From: Emergencia timonensis
GTDB taxonomy: Bacteria; Bacillota; Clostridia; Peptostreptococcales; Anaerovoracaceae
Reading direction: 5' to 3'
Length of the DNA stretch: 64,000 nucleotides
NCBI RefSeq assembly: GCF_900086585.1
Contig: NZ_FLKM01000009.1
Coordinates: 1,860,001-1,924,000, forward strand
The notes beneath the pieces were generated by a model, which did no database searches, had not been told where the DNA came from, and saw only the letters and a program-made list of their open reading frames with translations. Position 1 is the first letter of the stretch; each line of letters opens with the position of its first letter. Shown here piece after piece: positions 46,956 to 56,400 of this stretch. The position numbers and the translations under genes are program-made.

Positions 46956-48689
46956 TTACAGCTTCATCTCCAAATCCCAGTTCTCTAAATTTGTATGTAA
47001 GAGCTCATGCGCTCTATGGGAGTTCGGTTTCTCCAAAAACTCGTCATACGTCATCTGTACTGCCGTGTTTTCGTGGGAGAATCTGAGCCCGGAGAATTTA
47101 TCCAGACCGTAGAGGATTTCCCCCCTCGGAGAGGCATATTCACAGCCGTCATGTACCGGCTGACCGCCTCCGCCCACGCATCCGCCAGGACATGCCATAA
47201 TTTCAACAAAGTCGTACTGGACTTCTCCTTTTTTGATTGCTTCCATCAGTCTTCTGGTATTGCCAAGACCACTAGCCACAGCCACCCTGACCTGGAGACC
47301 TTTGATTTCAAAAGTAGCCTCTTTCCAGCCCTTCATACCGCGCACACTTTTAAAGCTGTCTGGTTCCGGATTCTCGCCTGTAATTAAGAAGTAGGCGCTT
47401 CTCAGCGCAGCCTCCATTACACCGCCTGTCGCGCCGAAAATGACTCCTGCACCTGAACCTTCACCGAAGATCGGATCGAAGGATTCTTCTTTCAAATCGT
47501 CCGGCTGAATATTGTCCGCTCTGATCAAACGGTCCAGTTCTCTGGTCGTAAGTACCAGATCCACGTCTTTTCCGTGACCAGCATCGTCAACCTGATCAAC
47601 ATTGTGCTCGTATTTCTTTGACAAGCAAGGCATGATGGAAACAGAGAAAATCTTATCTGCATCGATGCCTAATTTCTGTGCGATAAAGGTCTTTGCCATT
47701 GCCCCGAACATCTGCTGCGGCGATTTTGCCGTCGACAGATTCTTCACATAATCTGGGTATTGTGTCTTGACAAATCTGACCCAGCCGGGACAGCAGGAAG
47801 TAAACATGGGCCAGCTATAGTCCTCTTTATGGGTAAATCGCTCGATAAACTCGCTGCCTTCTTCCATGATAGTCAGGTCTGCCGTATATGTAGTATCAAA
47901 GATATAATCGAAACCGATTCTGCGCAGAGCGCTTACCAGCTTGCCAGTGGTCGCCTCAGTCTTCGATATATCGATGCCTTCAGCCCACGCTGTTCTGATA
48001 GCGGGTGCAATTTGTACCATTGTTATCTTATCGGGATCTGCCAGAGCATCTCTGAGAAGACCGATATCGTCTCGTTCCCTAAGAGCGCCAACCGGGCAGT
48101 GCGTGATACACTGGCCGCAAAGAGCACAGTCAGCATTGGTAATCTTTTTATTATTGCCCACGCCGACAGAGGCCCGATAGCCGGAACCTGTGATATCCCA
48201 GATATTCAATCCTTGAATCTTATCGCAGATTTGAACACATCGCAGACATTTTACACATTTTGATGCCTCTCTGATAATAGGAAGGTCAAAATCCCAACGA
48301 TTTACTTCATGAATATTCTTATATGGCTGTTCAATAATACCCAGGTCATTGGAAATTCTCTGCAAGGTGCAGTTTCCACTCTTGACACACTGCACACACT
48401 TACAGTCGTGATCTGACAGGATCAGTTCCACGTTGATGCGCCGCACTTCTCTGACCCTCGGACTGTTGGTGAGAATCTCCACCCCTTCTTCGACTTCTGT
48501 ATTACATGCAGTGACCAGTTTTTCCATGCCTACTTTCTCTACAAGACATACCCTGCATGCCGCAATTTCATTGATATCCTTTAAATAACAAAGGTGTGGG
48601 ATTTTGATGCCTACCTTCTCTGCCGCCTCTAAAATTGTAGTTCCGGCAGGAACGGATATCTTCTGCCCATCTATCTTTAAATTTACCAT
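46956..48689 (-). CDS. hydA: [FeFe]-hydrogenase catalytic subunit (HydA-like)
   Basis: 577 residues from ATG 48689. N-terminal 2Fe-2S ferredoxin (C34, C45, C48, C62), a His-Cys3 4Fe-4S site (HDCKCVQCVKSGNC, about 94-107), two 4Fe-4S motifs (CVKCLRCVQIC and CALCGQCITHC), then the H-cluster motifs L1 TSCCPGW near 297, L2 MPCLSKKYE near 353 and L3 EIMACPGGCVGGGGQ near 505. A C-terminal small-subunit segment follows. It reduces protons or oxidises H2. The gene overlaps the upstream flavoprotein by 7 nt. H-cluster maturases HydEFG are not in this window. Confidence 0.96.
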   Translation of the reverse strand: MVNLKIDGQKISVPAGTTILEAAEKVGIKIPHLCYLKDINEIAACRVCLVEKVGMEKLVTACNTEVEEGVEILTNSPRVREVRRINVELILSDHDCKCVQCVKSGNCTLQRISNDLGIIEQPYKNIHEVNRWDFDLPIIREASKCVKCLRCVQICDKIQGLNIWDITGSGYRASVGVGNNKKITNADCALCGQCITHCPVGALRERDDIGLLRDALADPDKITMVQIAPAIRTAWAEGIDISKTEATTGKLVSALRRIGFDYIFDTTYTADLTIMEEGSEFIERFTHKEDYSWPMFTSCCPGWVRFVKTQYPDYVKNLSTAKSPQQMFGAMAKTFIAQKLGIDADKIFSVSIMPCLSKKYEHNVDQVDDAGHGKDVDLVLTTRELDRLIRADNIQPDDLKEESFDPIFGEGSGAGVIFGATGGVMEAALRSAYFLITGENPEPDSFKSVRGMKGWKEATFEIKGLQVRVAVASGLGNTRRLMEAIKKGEVQYDFVEIMACPGGCVGGGGQPVHDGCEYASPRGEILYGLDKFSGLRFSHENTAVQMTYDEFLEKPNSHRAHELLHTNLENWDLEMKL

Positions 48690-50536
48690 TTTTGCTCTCT
48701 GCCTCCTCTGAATGATCCATAGCCGCAAGTATCACATCTGAGACATCTTGCACACTCTGTCGATGATTCTTCTCTCGTCATTGGAAGTTCAACTTCACCA
48801 AAGTCCCCGCCACGTTCAGACGCATATCGCTCTTTCAGTTCAATTCTGCCTCTGGCCTTCTTATCCTGAATGAGAGGTGTTGGAATTTCTATATCCACCT
48901 CGATCTGATGATTATAGCCCAGATAAGTATCGATGTTAGCAGCCGCCACCTTGCCGGCTGCGATTGCGTTAATTACGGTAGAAGGACCGGTTACACAGTC
49001 TCCTCCTGCATAAATGCCCTGTACCTTGTCTACCACGTTAGACTTCTCCGTTTTGATGTTGCCTCTGAATACTGGAATACCATAGTTTTCAAAGAATTCC
49101 AGATCTGTAGCTTGGCCAATTGCAGAAATAACGATATCACAGAGAATTTTCTCTCTCGGCTGATCTGCATCCACCGGCCTTGGTCTGCCGGATTTATCTG
49201 CCTCTCCAGCAATCTGCGGCTGTACGTAGAGGCCTTTGACCTTCCCGTTTTTGTCCACGATGATTTCTGAAGGAGCCTTCAGCTGGAACAACTGACAGCC
49301 TTCCGCAATCGCTCCGTTTATCTCATCTGGCAAAGCGGTCATGTCATCTCTTCTTCTTCTGTATACGATACAGACTTCTGATGCGCCCAGCCGCTTTGCT
49401 GTTCTGGCTACATCCATCGCCACATTGCCGCCTCCGATGACTGCAACAGATCTGCCGTTGAAGTTCGGCATTGCATCGTCGCCGATCCCCCGAAGCATCT
49501 CTACGGCAGGAATAACACCCTTGGCATATTCGCCTGGGATGCCGATATCTTTGTGATTGTGGGAACCGATGGAAATATAGATTGCATCGTGATTCTCCTT
49601 GATCTTGTGAATCGTTTCTTCCGACTGCACATCATAGTCTGTCTTGAATTCCACGCCCGCAGCAGCAATGGCGTCGATATCCCACTGCAATCTTTCTCTC
49701 GGCAGTCTGTAGCTAGGAATACCGTATCTCAGCATGCCTCCTAGCTGAGTCCTCTTCTCATATACAGTGACCTGATGTCCCATGATGGATAGGAAATAGG
49801 CGGCTGACAATCCCGATGGACCGCCGCCAATCACTGCGATCCTTTTCCCGGTGTCATCCATTTTCTTTGGTACAGGAACGATTTCTGCGCAATTATCTAC
49901 TGCATATCGCTTGATGCCTCTGATATTCAGCGGTGCGTCTATGATATTTCTTCTGCACTTTTCTTCACATGGATGTTCGCAGATCAAAGCACATACCGTC
50001 GGGAATGGATTATCCTTTCGAATCAGTCTGATAGCGTCATCATATCTGCCAGCATGGACAAGTGATATGTATCCCGGTACATCCACGCCGGCAGGACAGG
50101 CGCCTACACATGGAACAGACTGTCTCTGATTGATTACATTATCCGCACAGCAATGATTCAGAATATGAGATTCATAGTCCTCGCGGAATCCAGAAAGCCC
50201 TTTCAAAACCATGGTTGCCGCCTCTACACCGATGGCGCAGTCAGAAGACACCTGAATCGCTTTAGCTGTTTTTTCTAACTTCTTTAAGATTTTTAAATCA
50301 GTATTAGTGTCCATGGACAGGATTTCTTCAATCATGATTTGAAGCTGTCCTAAACCTACTCTGCAGGGAACACATTTACCACAACTCTGTGCATGGCACA
50401 TTCTGAGAAAAGCTGATGCCATATCCACAGGACATTGACCTGCGGGACTGGAAATAATTCTTCTCTCCAGGTCTCTATAGAGACCCTCAACTGCCATCTG
50501 CGCACTGTCTTTCGACTTCATGTACAGTCTTTCCAT
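48683..50536 (-). CDS. NuoF-tail/GltD-like iron-sulfur flavoprotein of the hydrogenase operon
   Basis: 617 residues. Residues 1-125 match only the C-terminal 4Fe-4S domain of NuoF (CHAQSCGKCVPCRVGLGQLQ). Residues 125-560 are a GltD/NfnB-like domain: CPAGVDVPGY, CEHPCEEKCRR, FAD motif AVIGGGPSGLSAAY, NAD(P) motif AVIGGGNVAMDVARTAKRL, and QGIYAGGDCVTGPSTVINAIAAG. The tail has CARCLRCDTC. There is no FMN/NADH domain. It probably passes electrons between NAD(P)H and the hydrogenase. ATG 50536 has GGAGG 11 bp upstream. Confidence 0.9.
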   Translation of the reverse strand: MERLYMKSKDSAQMAVEGLYRDLERRIISSPAGQCPVDMASAFLRMCHAQSCGKCVPCRVGLGQLQIMIEEILSMDTNTDLKILKKLEKTAKAIQVSSDCAIGVEAATMVLKGLSGFREDYESHILNHCCADNVINQRQSVPCVGACPAGVDVPGYISLVHAGRYDDAIRLIRKDNPFPTVCALICEHPCEEKCRRNIIDAPLNIRGIKRYAVDNCAEIVPVPKKMDDTGKRIAVIGGGPSGLSAAYFLSIMGHQVTVYEKRTQLGGMLRYGIPSYRLPRERLQWDIDAIAAAGVEFKTDYDVQSEETIHKIKENHDAIYISIGSHNHKDIGIPGEYAKGVIPAVEMLRGIGDDAMPNFNGRSVAVIGGGNVAMDVARTAKRLGASEVCIVYRRRRDDMTALPDEINGAIAEGCQLFQLKAPSEIIVDKNGKVKGLYVQPQIAGEADKSGRPRPVDADQPREKILCDIVISAIGQATDLEFFENYGIPVFRGNIKTEKSNVVDKVQGIYAGGDCVTGPSTVINAIAAGKVAAANIDTYLGYNHQIEVDIEIPTPLIQDKKARGRIELKERYASERGGDFGEVELPMTREESSTECARCLRCDTCGYGSFRGGREQKW

Positions 50537-50684
50537 TCTTTAATAAACCTCCAATCACAGCGGCACGTCGCCGCTCATAAAAACTATTTTTTCAGTATAG
50601 CATAATTCACCAAAATTTTGCACTTTTTGACAAAAATACAATGTATACTTTTAGTCCATCATACCATGACAAAACTTCCAAAAA

Positions 50685-50831
50685 AATGAACGCTTCCTTG
50701 TCAGCAATCTTGATTAAGATTGTGCGTTTATTATACCATGACGATTCCTTTGATTTTTTAATCGCAAGTCATGATTCAATGAACGCTTCCTTGTCTGCAA
50801 TCTTGATTAAGATTGTGCGTTTATTATACCA
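50685..50831 (-). repeat. Tandem 54-bp repeats carrying promoter and operator elements
   Basis: Copies at 50685-50738 and 50778-50831 differ at one base and are spaced 93 bp apart. Read on the minus strand each begins with a perfect extended -10 (TGG-TATAAT; 50730-50738 and 50823-50831), followed 8-10 bp later by CAATCTT-N4-AAGATTG and enclosed by AACGC/GCGTT. A degenerate TGGTATGAT lies near 50660. They are upstream of the hydrogenase operon. Confidence 0.75.
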
Positions 50832-50969
50832 AAAAGTTCAGAATATTAAAATTCTTACTTTTTTCATACTGAGTAACCACGAAGTAATAGACAAAAACAA
50901 CTTAAATTCAGAAATTTCTTTTTTTGGAATGGCCGATTTTTTGTTTCCTTGTCTAATCTTGTCGCCTCT

Positions 50970-51144
50970 TTTTCCACATCAAAACTTTCCCTAAATTTAG
51001 CGTTTTCCACATCTTATGCACAATTATTTCCAAATTGTATACAATTTTTATCACAGGCCTATGTGGATAATTAAAATCGCTGTACTTAAGATATTACAAG
51101 GGTTACACGTTTTATCAGGCTTGTCAAGATGGAAGTTATCCACA
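50970..51144. promoter_or_regulatory. DnaA-box cluster
   Basis: Two perfect DnaA boxes in opposite orientation, TGTGGATAA (51062-51070) and TTATCCACA (51136-51144), plus one-mismatch boxes TTTTCCACA (50970-50978, 51003-51011) and TTATGCACA (51014-51022), in AT-rich DNA. No dnaA or dnaN is nearby. Confidence 0.55.
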
Positions 51145-51171
51145 ATTTTATTCAAGTATTTCCAGAGAAGT

Positions 51172-51888
51172 TCACAATGTGATTTTTTTCAAGCTGTAGG
51201 CGACAATTCTATAGAAAATATTACGATTTACTGCAGTAAACCTCCCTTTTTCGTAATAATCGGCAAACTCATTTTGAAAAATATGCAGCAATGTTCGCAG
51301 AGTCAAACAAGTTCCTATGTCATGTTCGCAAAATCTGTCCATATCGGTTCTGCAAATCATATTTCTGACCGTCTTTCCATCATAGTTAAAGGTCACTGTA
51401 TGTCGTGCGCCGTCTTTTATTAAGGCCTGTCCCCTGCCATCAATCAGGGAAAGAAACTCCACCTGCTCCTCTTGAAAGCAGTGCAAGCCGTATCTTAATG
51501 CTTCTTCTGAGGCGAAGTCACAATACCCCAATTCCTCCAAAAGAAGATCGAATCCTATCTCATGTTCTACATTCAATTCTCTGTCCGGCGGAGATACCCA
51601 GGATCTGAACTGCTCAAAGGGAATCGCTTCTTGATCAAAACAAAACACGTAGGGACCGTAACTATAATAAGTGCCATGTACTTCAAATAAAATCTTTTTA
51701 AGAATTCTATTATACCGATCTCTGTCAAATTCGTTCGCTTCTGACACCTCTCGCACCTGTCCTGGTTTTTTCCACATCTTTCCTTCTACGTAAACTACGT
51801 CTTCCGGCGACAAGTCGTGTTGATCGTCAAAATACGTATATAGGCGGTTCACACCTTCAAAAGCAACTTTTACCTTCTTTGGAATCAT
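51172..51888 (-). CDS. Hypothetical protein, unrecognised
   Basis: 238 residues from ATG 51888 (GGAGG 9 bp upstream); an in-frame ATG at 51897 sits against the ribosome site. The first 50 residues (KVKVAFEGVNRLYTYFDDQH, DVVYVEGKMWKKPGQVREV) read like a small beta-barrel domain. The rest is mixed alpha/beta with several cysteines and no known motif. There is no signal or membrane segment. It lies alone, between the DnaA-box region and a diguanylate cyclase. Confidence 0.65.
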   Translation of the reverse strand: MIPKKVKVAFEGVNRLYTYFDDQHDLSPEDVVYVEGKMWKKPGQVREVSEANEFDRDRYNRILKKILFEVHGTYYSYGPYVFCFDQEAIPFEQFRSWVSPPDRELNVEHEIGFDLLLEELGYCDFASEEALRYGLHCFQEEQVEFLSLIDGRGQALIKDGARHTVTFNYDGKTVRNMICRTDMDRFCEHDIGTCLTLRTLLHIFQNEFADYYEKGRFTAVNRNIFYRIVAYSLKKITL

Positions 51889-51971
51889 GTATGTCATCCT
51901 CCAAATCATCTATCGTGAGCAGTTATTCGGATATTTCATTACTAAAAATTATAATTATTTTATTATTGCAT

Positions 51972-52008
51972 AAAAAAAGGCTATAGTAAAGCAAATTATC
52001 CTATAGCC
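51972..52008 (-). terminator. Terminator of the PAS-GGDEF gene
   Basis: Stem GGCTATAG/CTATAGCC with a 14-nt loop, followed on the minus strand by seven T, 10 bp past the stop. Confidence 0.85.
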
Positions 52009-52018
52009 ACTTATTCTC

Positions 52019-52936
52019 TTAAAGATAATATCCGTTCTTTCCTTGCTGTTTTACCTGATACATGGCTGCATCTGCTGCCTCATACAGTTCTTCATATGTA
52101 CTGCCGTCCTTTGGATAGCAAGCGATTCCAATGCTGGCTGACAATGTTGCCTTTTCCCATTTTGCTATTCGCGATAATAACTGCTCCGCCTTATGGCGTG
52201 CTGCCTGCTCACTGTCGGTATCAGTCATAAACACGATAAATTCGTCACCCCCTACTCGTCCAATCAAATCTTCGCTGCGAAAATTGTTCTTAATTTCAGA
52301 TGTAAAGTGTATAAGAGCCTCATCTCCTGCAGCATGGCCGAGAGTATCATTGAGCGCTTTAAAATTATCTATGTCGATCATAAAGAGAAATCCATTTTTA
52401 GCAGAGACAAGACGATCCGCAATTTGATGATCCACCGCTTTTCTATTTAAGATTCCCGTCATAGAATCAATAGACGCTTTTTCAATCAAACGCTGCTCCT
52501 TTAGCCGCTGTTCCTGGATATCAGACAGCTTGCCTACAATTTTCCGGGCTTTCCCTTGCTCTTTTTCCAAGAGCTGTATTTGACAAAGCATCCAGCAATA
52601 TGACCCGTTCTTGTCGACAAAACGGAGGTTGACACTGTGTATTTGACCAGTTGGCATCGCCTTGGCCTCCTTCAGCAGCTTTCGAAGCAGCACAGCGTCG
52701 TCTGGGTGAATCATCTCCATCGGTTCTTGTGGATTTAAAATCTGAAAAGCCCTATTCCCCTTACTGTGAAAGCGCTTTGTTATGTTAGATGTAAAAATCA
52801 ATATATTTGAATCGCAGTCATACTCGAATAAGATGGTATCTGAAAAATAGGAAAGGAGATTGTAGTCAGCTGACCGATGTGATAGTCTACGTTTTTGTCG
52901 TTTTAATTTTTTCTGGTTTCTGTATATATGTTTCAT
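52019..52936 (-). CDS. PAS-GGDEF diguanylate cyclase
   Basis: 305 residues. A PAS domain with PAC tail (residues 25-145; NGSYCWMLCQIQLLEKEQGK) precedes a GGDEF domain with GRVGGDEFIVFM near residue 225 and an RSED I-site five residues before it. It has no membrane helix, so it makes c-di-GMP in response to a cytoplasmic cue and is product-inhibited. Its promoter overlaps operator-like repeats next to the XRE gene, suggesting repression by that protein. Confidence 0.92.
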   Translation of the reverse strand: MKHIYRNQKKLKRQKRRLSHRSADYNLLSYFSDTILFEYDCDSNILIFTSNITKRFHSKGNRAFQILNPQEPMEMIHPDDAVLLRKLLKEAKAMPTGQIHSVNLRFVDKNGSYCWMLCQIQLLEKEQGKARKIVGKLSDIQEQRLKEQRLIEKASIDSMTGILNRKAVDHQIADRLVSAKNGFLFMIDIDNFKALNDTLGHAAGDEALIHFTSEIKNNFRSEDLIGRVGGDEFIVFMTDTDSEQAARHKAEQLLSRIAKWEKATLSASIGIACYPKDGSTYEELYEAADAAMYQVKQQGKNGYYL

Positions 52937-52983
52937 TCTGCGTCCTCATCCTGCTCAACTAAAATCATGGTTTGTTGGTTAAC

Positions 52984-53021
52984 ATTATACTACTATAGAC
53001 GATTTTTAGCAACTATAGACG
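52984..53021 (-). promoter_or_regulatory. Diguanylate cyclase promoter with CTATAGACG operators
   Basis: Minus-strand TTGCTA (53007-53012), 17 bp, TATAAT (52984-52989). Direct repeats CTATAGACG at 52993-53001 and 53013-53021 are exactly two helical turns apart and flank the -35. A third CTATAG (53056-53061) lies just before the XRE ribosome site. Confidence 0.75.
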
Positions 53022-53077
53022 CTTAATAATTCGTGCCATAGCGGATAAAATACTCCTATAGCATGGAGGAAAAAGTT

Positions 53078-53401
53078 ATGGACAACCTATTGGCCCAAAT
53101 GGGATCACGAATCCTGAAAAGAAGAAAACAGCTTAGAATGACGCAGGAAGAGTTAGCTGAAAAAGCAGGCGTCATGCCGCAGACTATTTCAACTGCAGAG
53201 CTAGGTAAGAAAGCCCTGCGCCCAGAAAACATCGTCCGCATCTGCACTGCTCTCGATATCAGCACTGATTATCTATTGATGGGAAAAATCAGCGAAGCAT
53301 CACTGACTTTATTAGAAAAGAAAATATCTCAGTTGCCGCCGGAAAAGATCTGTCATTTAGAAGATATCATTGATAGTTTCATCGCGGCCGTTATAGAATA
53401 A
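53078..53401 (+). CDS. XRE-family transcriptional regulator
   Basis: 107 residues from ATG 53078, with GGAGGAAAAAGTT directly upstream; an ATG at 53063 precedes that site and is rejected. HTH residues 12-65 (LKRRKQLRMTQEELAEKAGVMPQTISTAELGKKALRPENI) followed by a short oligomerisation helix. It likely binds the CTATAGACG repeats and controls itself and the divergent diguanylate cyclase. Confidence 0.88.
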   Translation: MDNLLAQMGSRILKRRKQLRMTQEELAEKAGVMPQTISTAELGKKALRPENIVRICTALDISTDYLLMGKISEASLTLLEKKISQLPPEKICHLEDIIDSFIAAVIE

Positions 53402-53421
53402 CAGTGATTTGCTGCAAAGAA

Positions 53422-53448
53422 AAAGCCACGCATAAAATGCGTGGCTTT
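53422..53448. terminator. Bidirectional terminator after the XRE gene
   Basis: 11-bp stem AAAGCCACGCA/TGCGTGGCTTT with a TAAAA loop between converging genes. Confidence 0.88.
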
Positions 53449-53486
53449 ACTAATCGTCATAAAAAGCTTGTAATCATTGAGGGTGA

Positions 53487-56400
53487 TTAGCGTGTTGCTG
53501 GTACAACTTCCGGTAATCTTTCGCTCATCATGTTCATCAGGGCATCGGTGCAAGGCAGTTCCTCTACCATCTTTGCATCCTTTGCGACTGCGAACTTCGG
53601 CTCTACCGGTGTCAGAACACCGCCGAGAACCTCACCGATTTCAGCGTATTTGTAAAGTGGCAGGGTATCGTCCATTTCCCAAGAAATGTCCACCTCATCT
53701 TCAAAACCGAATTCCTCTTCAAATACGTGAGCAAGTTCTGCTGCGATCTCCCAGTTACTGAAATCAACGTCTTCGTCAATGACAGCTTCGACTGGAAGCA
53801 GTCTTCTCTCTGTATTGGTATATGTACCGTCTGTACTTGCAAATCCAGTGCCTGGCAGGAATACATCAGCCTTCTTTGCAGTCTCTGTCAAATAGATGTC
53901 AGAAACAGCCAAGAATTCTAATCCTGACAGATCAACGTCCTTTGGATCTTCACCGAAGATCATCAGACCTTTGACGCCCTCCATAGCTTCTGCTCCAGCG
54001 TGGATGCCCATGTCTACAAGACCCTGGGAGTTGTTCTTTGCTTTTACTTCCAGGATACCGTCTCTAGGCTTGCCGATGTGGCCGGACAGCAGTGCAATAT
54101 CGGCAATCAGCGCCGCAGCTTCTTCTGAAACCACATTCTGCTGGAATACAAACATTGCCTTCTTCGCGCCTGCATAGAGTTCAGCGACAGCCTTGATTTC
54201 CTCGCAGACTTCAGCGTCAGCAACGGAAGCAGCGAAAGCATCGAAGCCTTCCACATTGGAAGTCTTGCCCATGTCGATCAGAGCCTTTGCCATTCCCTTA
54301 AGGAAGACTGTACTGTTATCTGTATCGATGACTTTTTCTGCAAATTCAAAAGCAGTCTGTGCTTCTGGCGTATTGATGGCAACAACCTTGACTCCTGCTT
54401 CTGCAGCCTGTTTAATCTTGTTCCATACGACAGCGTTTCTATTCTTAATGTAACCTGGTACGATGATGACGTCTGTACGCAGTAATTCATCAATCGTATT
54501 CGGTGATGCGTTTACTCCCAGCACATCAGAAAGTGCGTTGTGTCTTGCATTGAAGCAGAACGTTTTCGCACCGATTGTCTGGGCAAATTTCTTCATCGCA
54601 TACGCTTCTTCGTTGGTATATCTGTCGGAAATTGCAACAGCGATAGCGCTATTACCGTGTCTCACTCTGACAGCTTCCATCTTCTTTGCAGCCATGACGA
54701 TGGCTTCGTGATAATCAGTCATTCTGAAACCGTCACCGTCTTTGATCATCGGATCTACTGCTTTGCCCTCAAGGAGTGCTGCATCAAAGCCCCACTTCCC
54801 TTTGCCGCAGCAGATTCCTGCATTGACGACGCCTTCCTTGGAAGGATTTGCCTTGATCAGCATATCTCCATAGGATTCCAGATCCAGAGTACAGCCGACA
54901 GAACAGTAGGAGCAAGTCGTCTCCGTGATTTCTGTTTCAAGAGGCACTTCCTTCTGGATGGTCAGTCTCTCCTGCAGTGCGCCAGTCGGGCAGACGCTTA
55001 CGCACTGTCCGCAGGATTCACAGCCTGACTCGCAGAGGGATTTTTCCATATTCGGTTTTACGACTGTGTCAAAACCTCTGTCAACAAGACCAAGAGCGCC
55101 GACCCCCATAACCTCGTCACAGACTCTTACACAAAGGCCGCAGAGGATACATTTGTTCGGATCTCTGACGATGAACGGATGGTCGTCTTCGAATTCGATC
55201 ATGTTCTTATCGCCGGCAAGTCTCTCCGGTTTTACATCGTATTGATTTGCAAAGTCAATCAGCTTGCACTCGTAGTAATCGTGACATCCGCATTCCAGAC
55301 ATCTGGAAGCTTCAGCAACAGCCTGATCTTCTGTCAGCCCATCGTATACCACTTCGGAGAAGTTGTCTTTTCTCTCTGCAGCAGATAACTGATCAGCTTT
55401 CTCTCTGCAAAGTCTTTCTCTGTCTTCGAAGGTTTTCTCTGTTACATCGTCTCTTTCAACAACAAACGGCTTTTCGTAGCTGACAGCTTCACCGTTTAAG
55501 TAGGAGTCGATGACGATTGCCGCTTTGTTGGCATCTGCAATGGCCTCAATCGCGATGGAAATCTTGTCATTACCACAGTCTCCGCCTGCAAATACGCCTG
55601 GGATGCTGGTCATGAAGGTATCAGAATCGTAAGCTACAGCATTCTTTCTCGTCTTATCTACGTCAAATGGAGTCGCATCGACTGCCTGACCGATGGCCAG
55701 GATCATGGTATCCACATCGATGGTCTCTGTCTTTCCTTCTACTGGAACTGGTCTTCTTCTGCCTGAAGCATCCGGTTCACCCAGTTCCATCACCTGCAGT
55801 ACCACTTGTTTTACGTGACCGTTTTCATCTTTAACGATTTCCAGAGGATTGGTCAGGTTCTTAAAGATTACGCCTTCTTCTTCACCTTCTTCGATTTCCA
55901 GTCTGTCAGCAGGCATCTCGTCTTTGGTTCTTCTATAGATGTTATAGACTTCTTTCGCGCCTAATCTGACTGCAGTTCTGCAGGCATCCATAGCAGTGTT
56001 TCCGCCGCCGACGATGGCAACCTTCTCGCCGAAGTCGATGTGCTCGTTTCTGACAACCTTTCTCAGGAAGTCGATACCGCCGATCACGCCTTCTGCATCT
56101 TCACCAGGGCAGCCGACACCTGTGGAAACCCATGCACCGATACCCAGCAGTACCGCATCAAAGTCATTCTGGATGGTTTCAAACGGCATATCTTCGCCAA
56201 TCTTTGTGTTTGGCACGATTTCTACGCCCATAGAAGCGATGATGTCGATCTCGTCGTCGAGGACTTCTTTTGGCAGTCTGTACTCAGGAATACCATATCT
56301 CAGCATGCCGCCCAGTTTTGGCATCGCATCAAAGATGGTGACATCGTGTCCCTTCTGTCTCAGGAAATAAGCAGCGGAAAGTCCCATCGGGCCGCCACCG

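Noticed and set aside
50685-50831. CRISPR array
   Set aside because: Only two repeat copies, each 54 bp with an internal palindrome, one 39-bp spacer and no cas genes.
50641-50994. A 117-residue plus-strand frame with an internally repeated peptide (MNASLSAILIKIVRLLY twice)
   Set aside because: The repeat is explained by the 54-bp DNA repeats, whose 93-bp period happens to be divisible by three. The frame has no ribosome site and no protein-like tail.
50970-51144. Chromosomal origin of replication
   Set aside because: No dnaA, dnaN or gyr genes are near, and gene orientation does not switch across the site; both sides are transcribed leftward.
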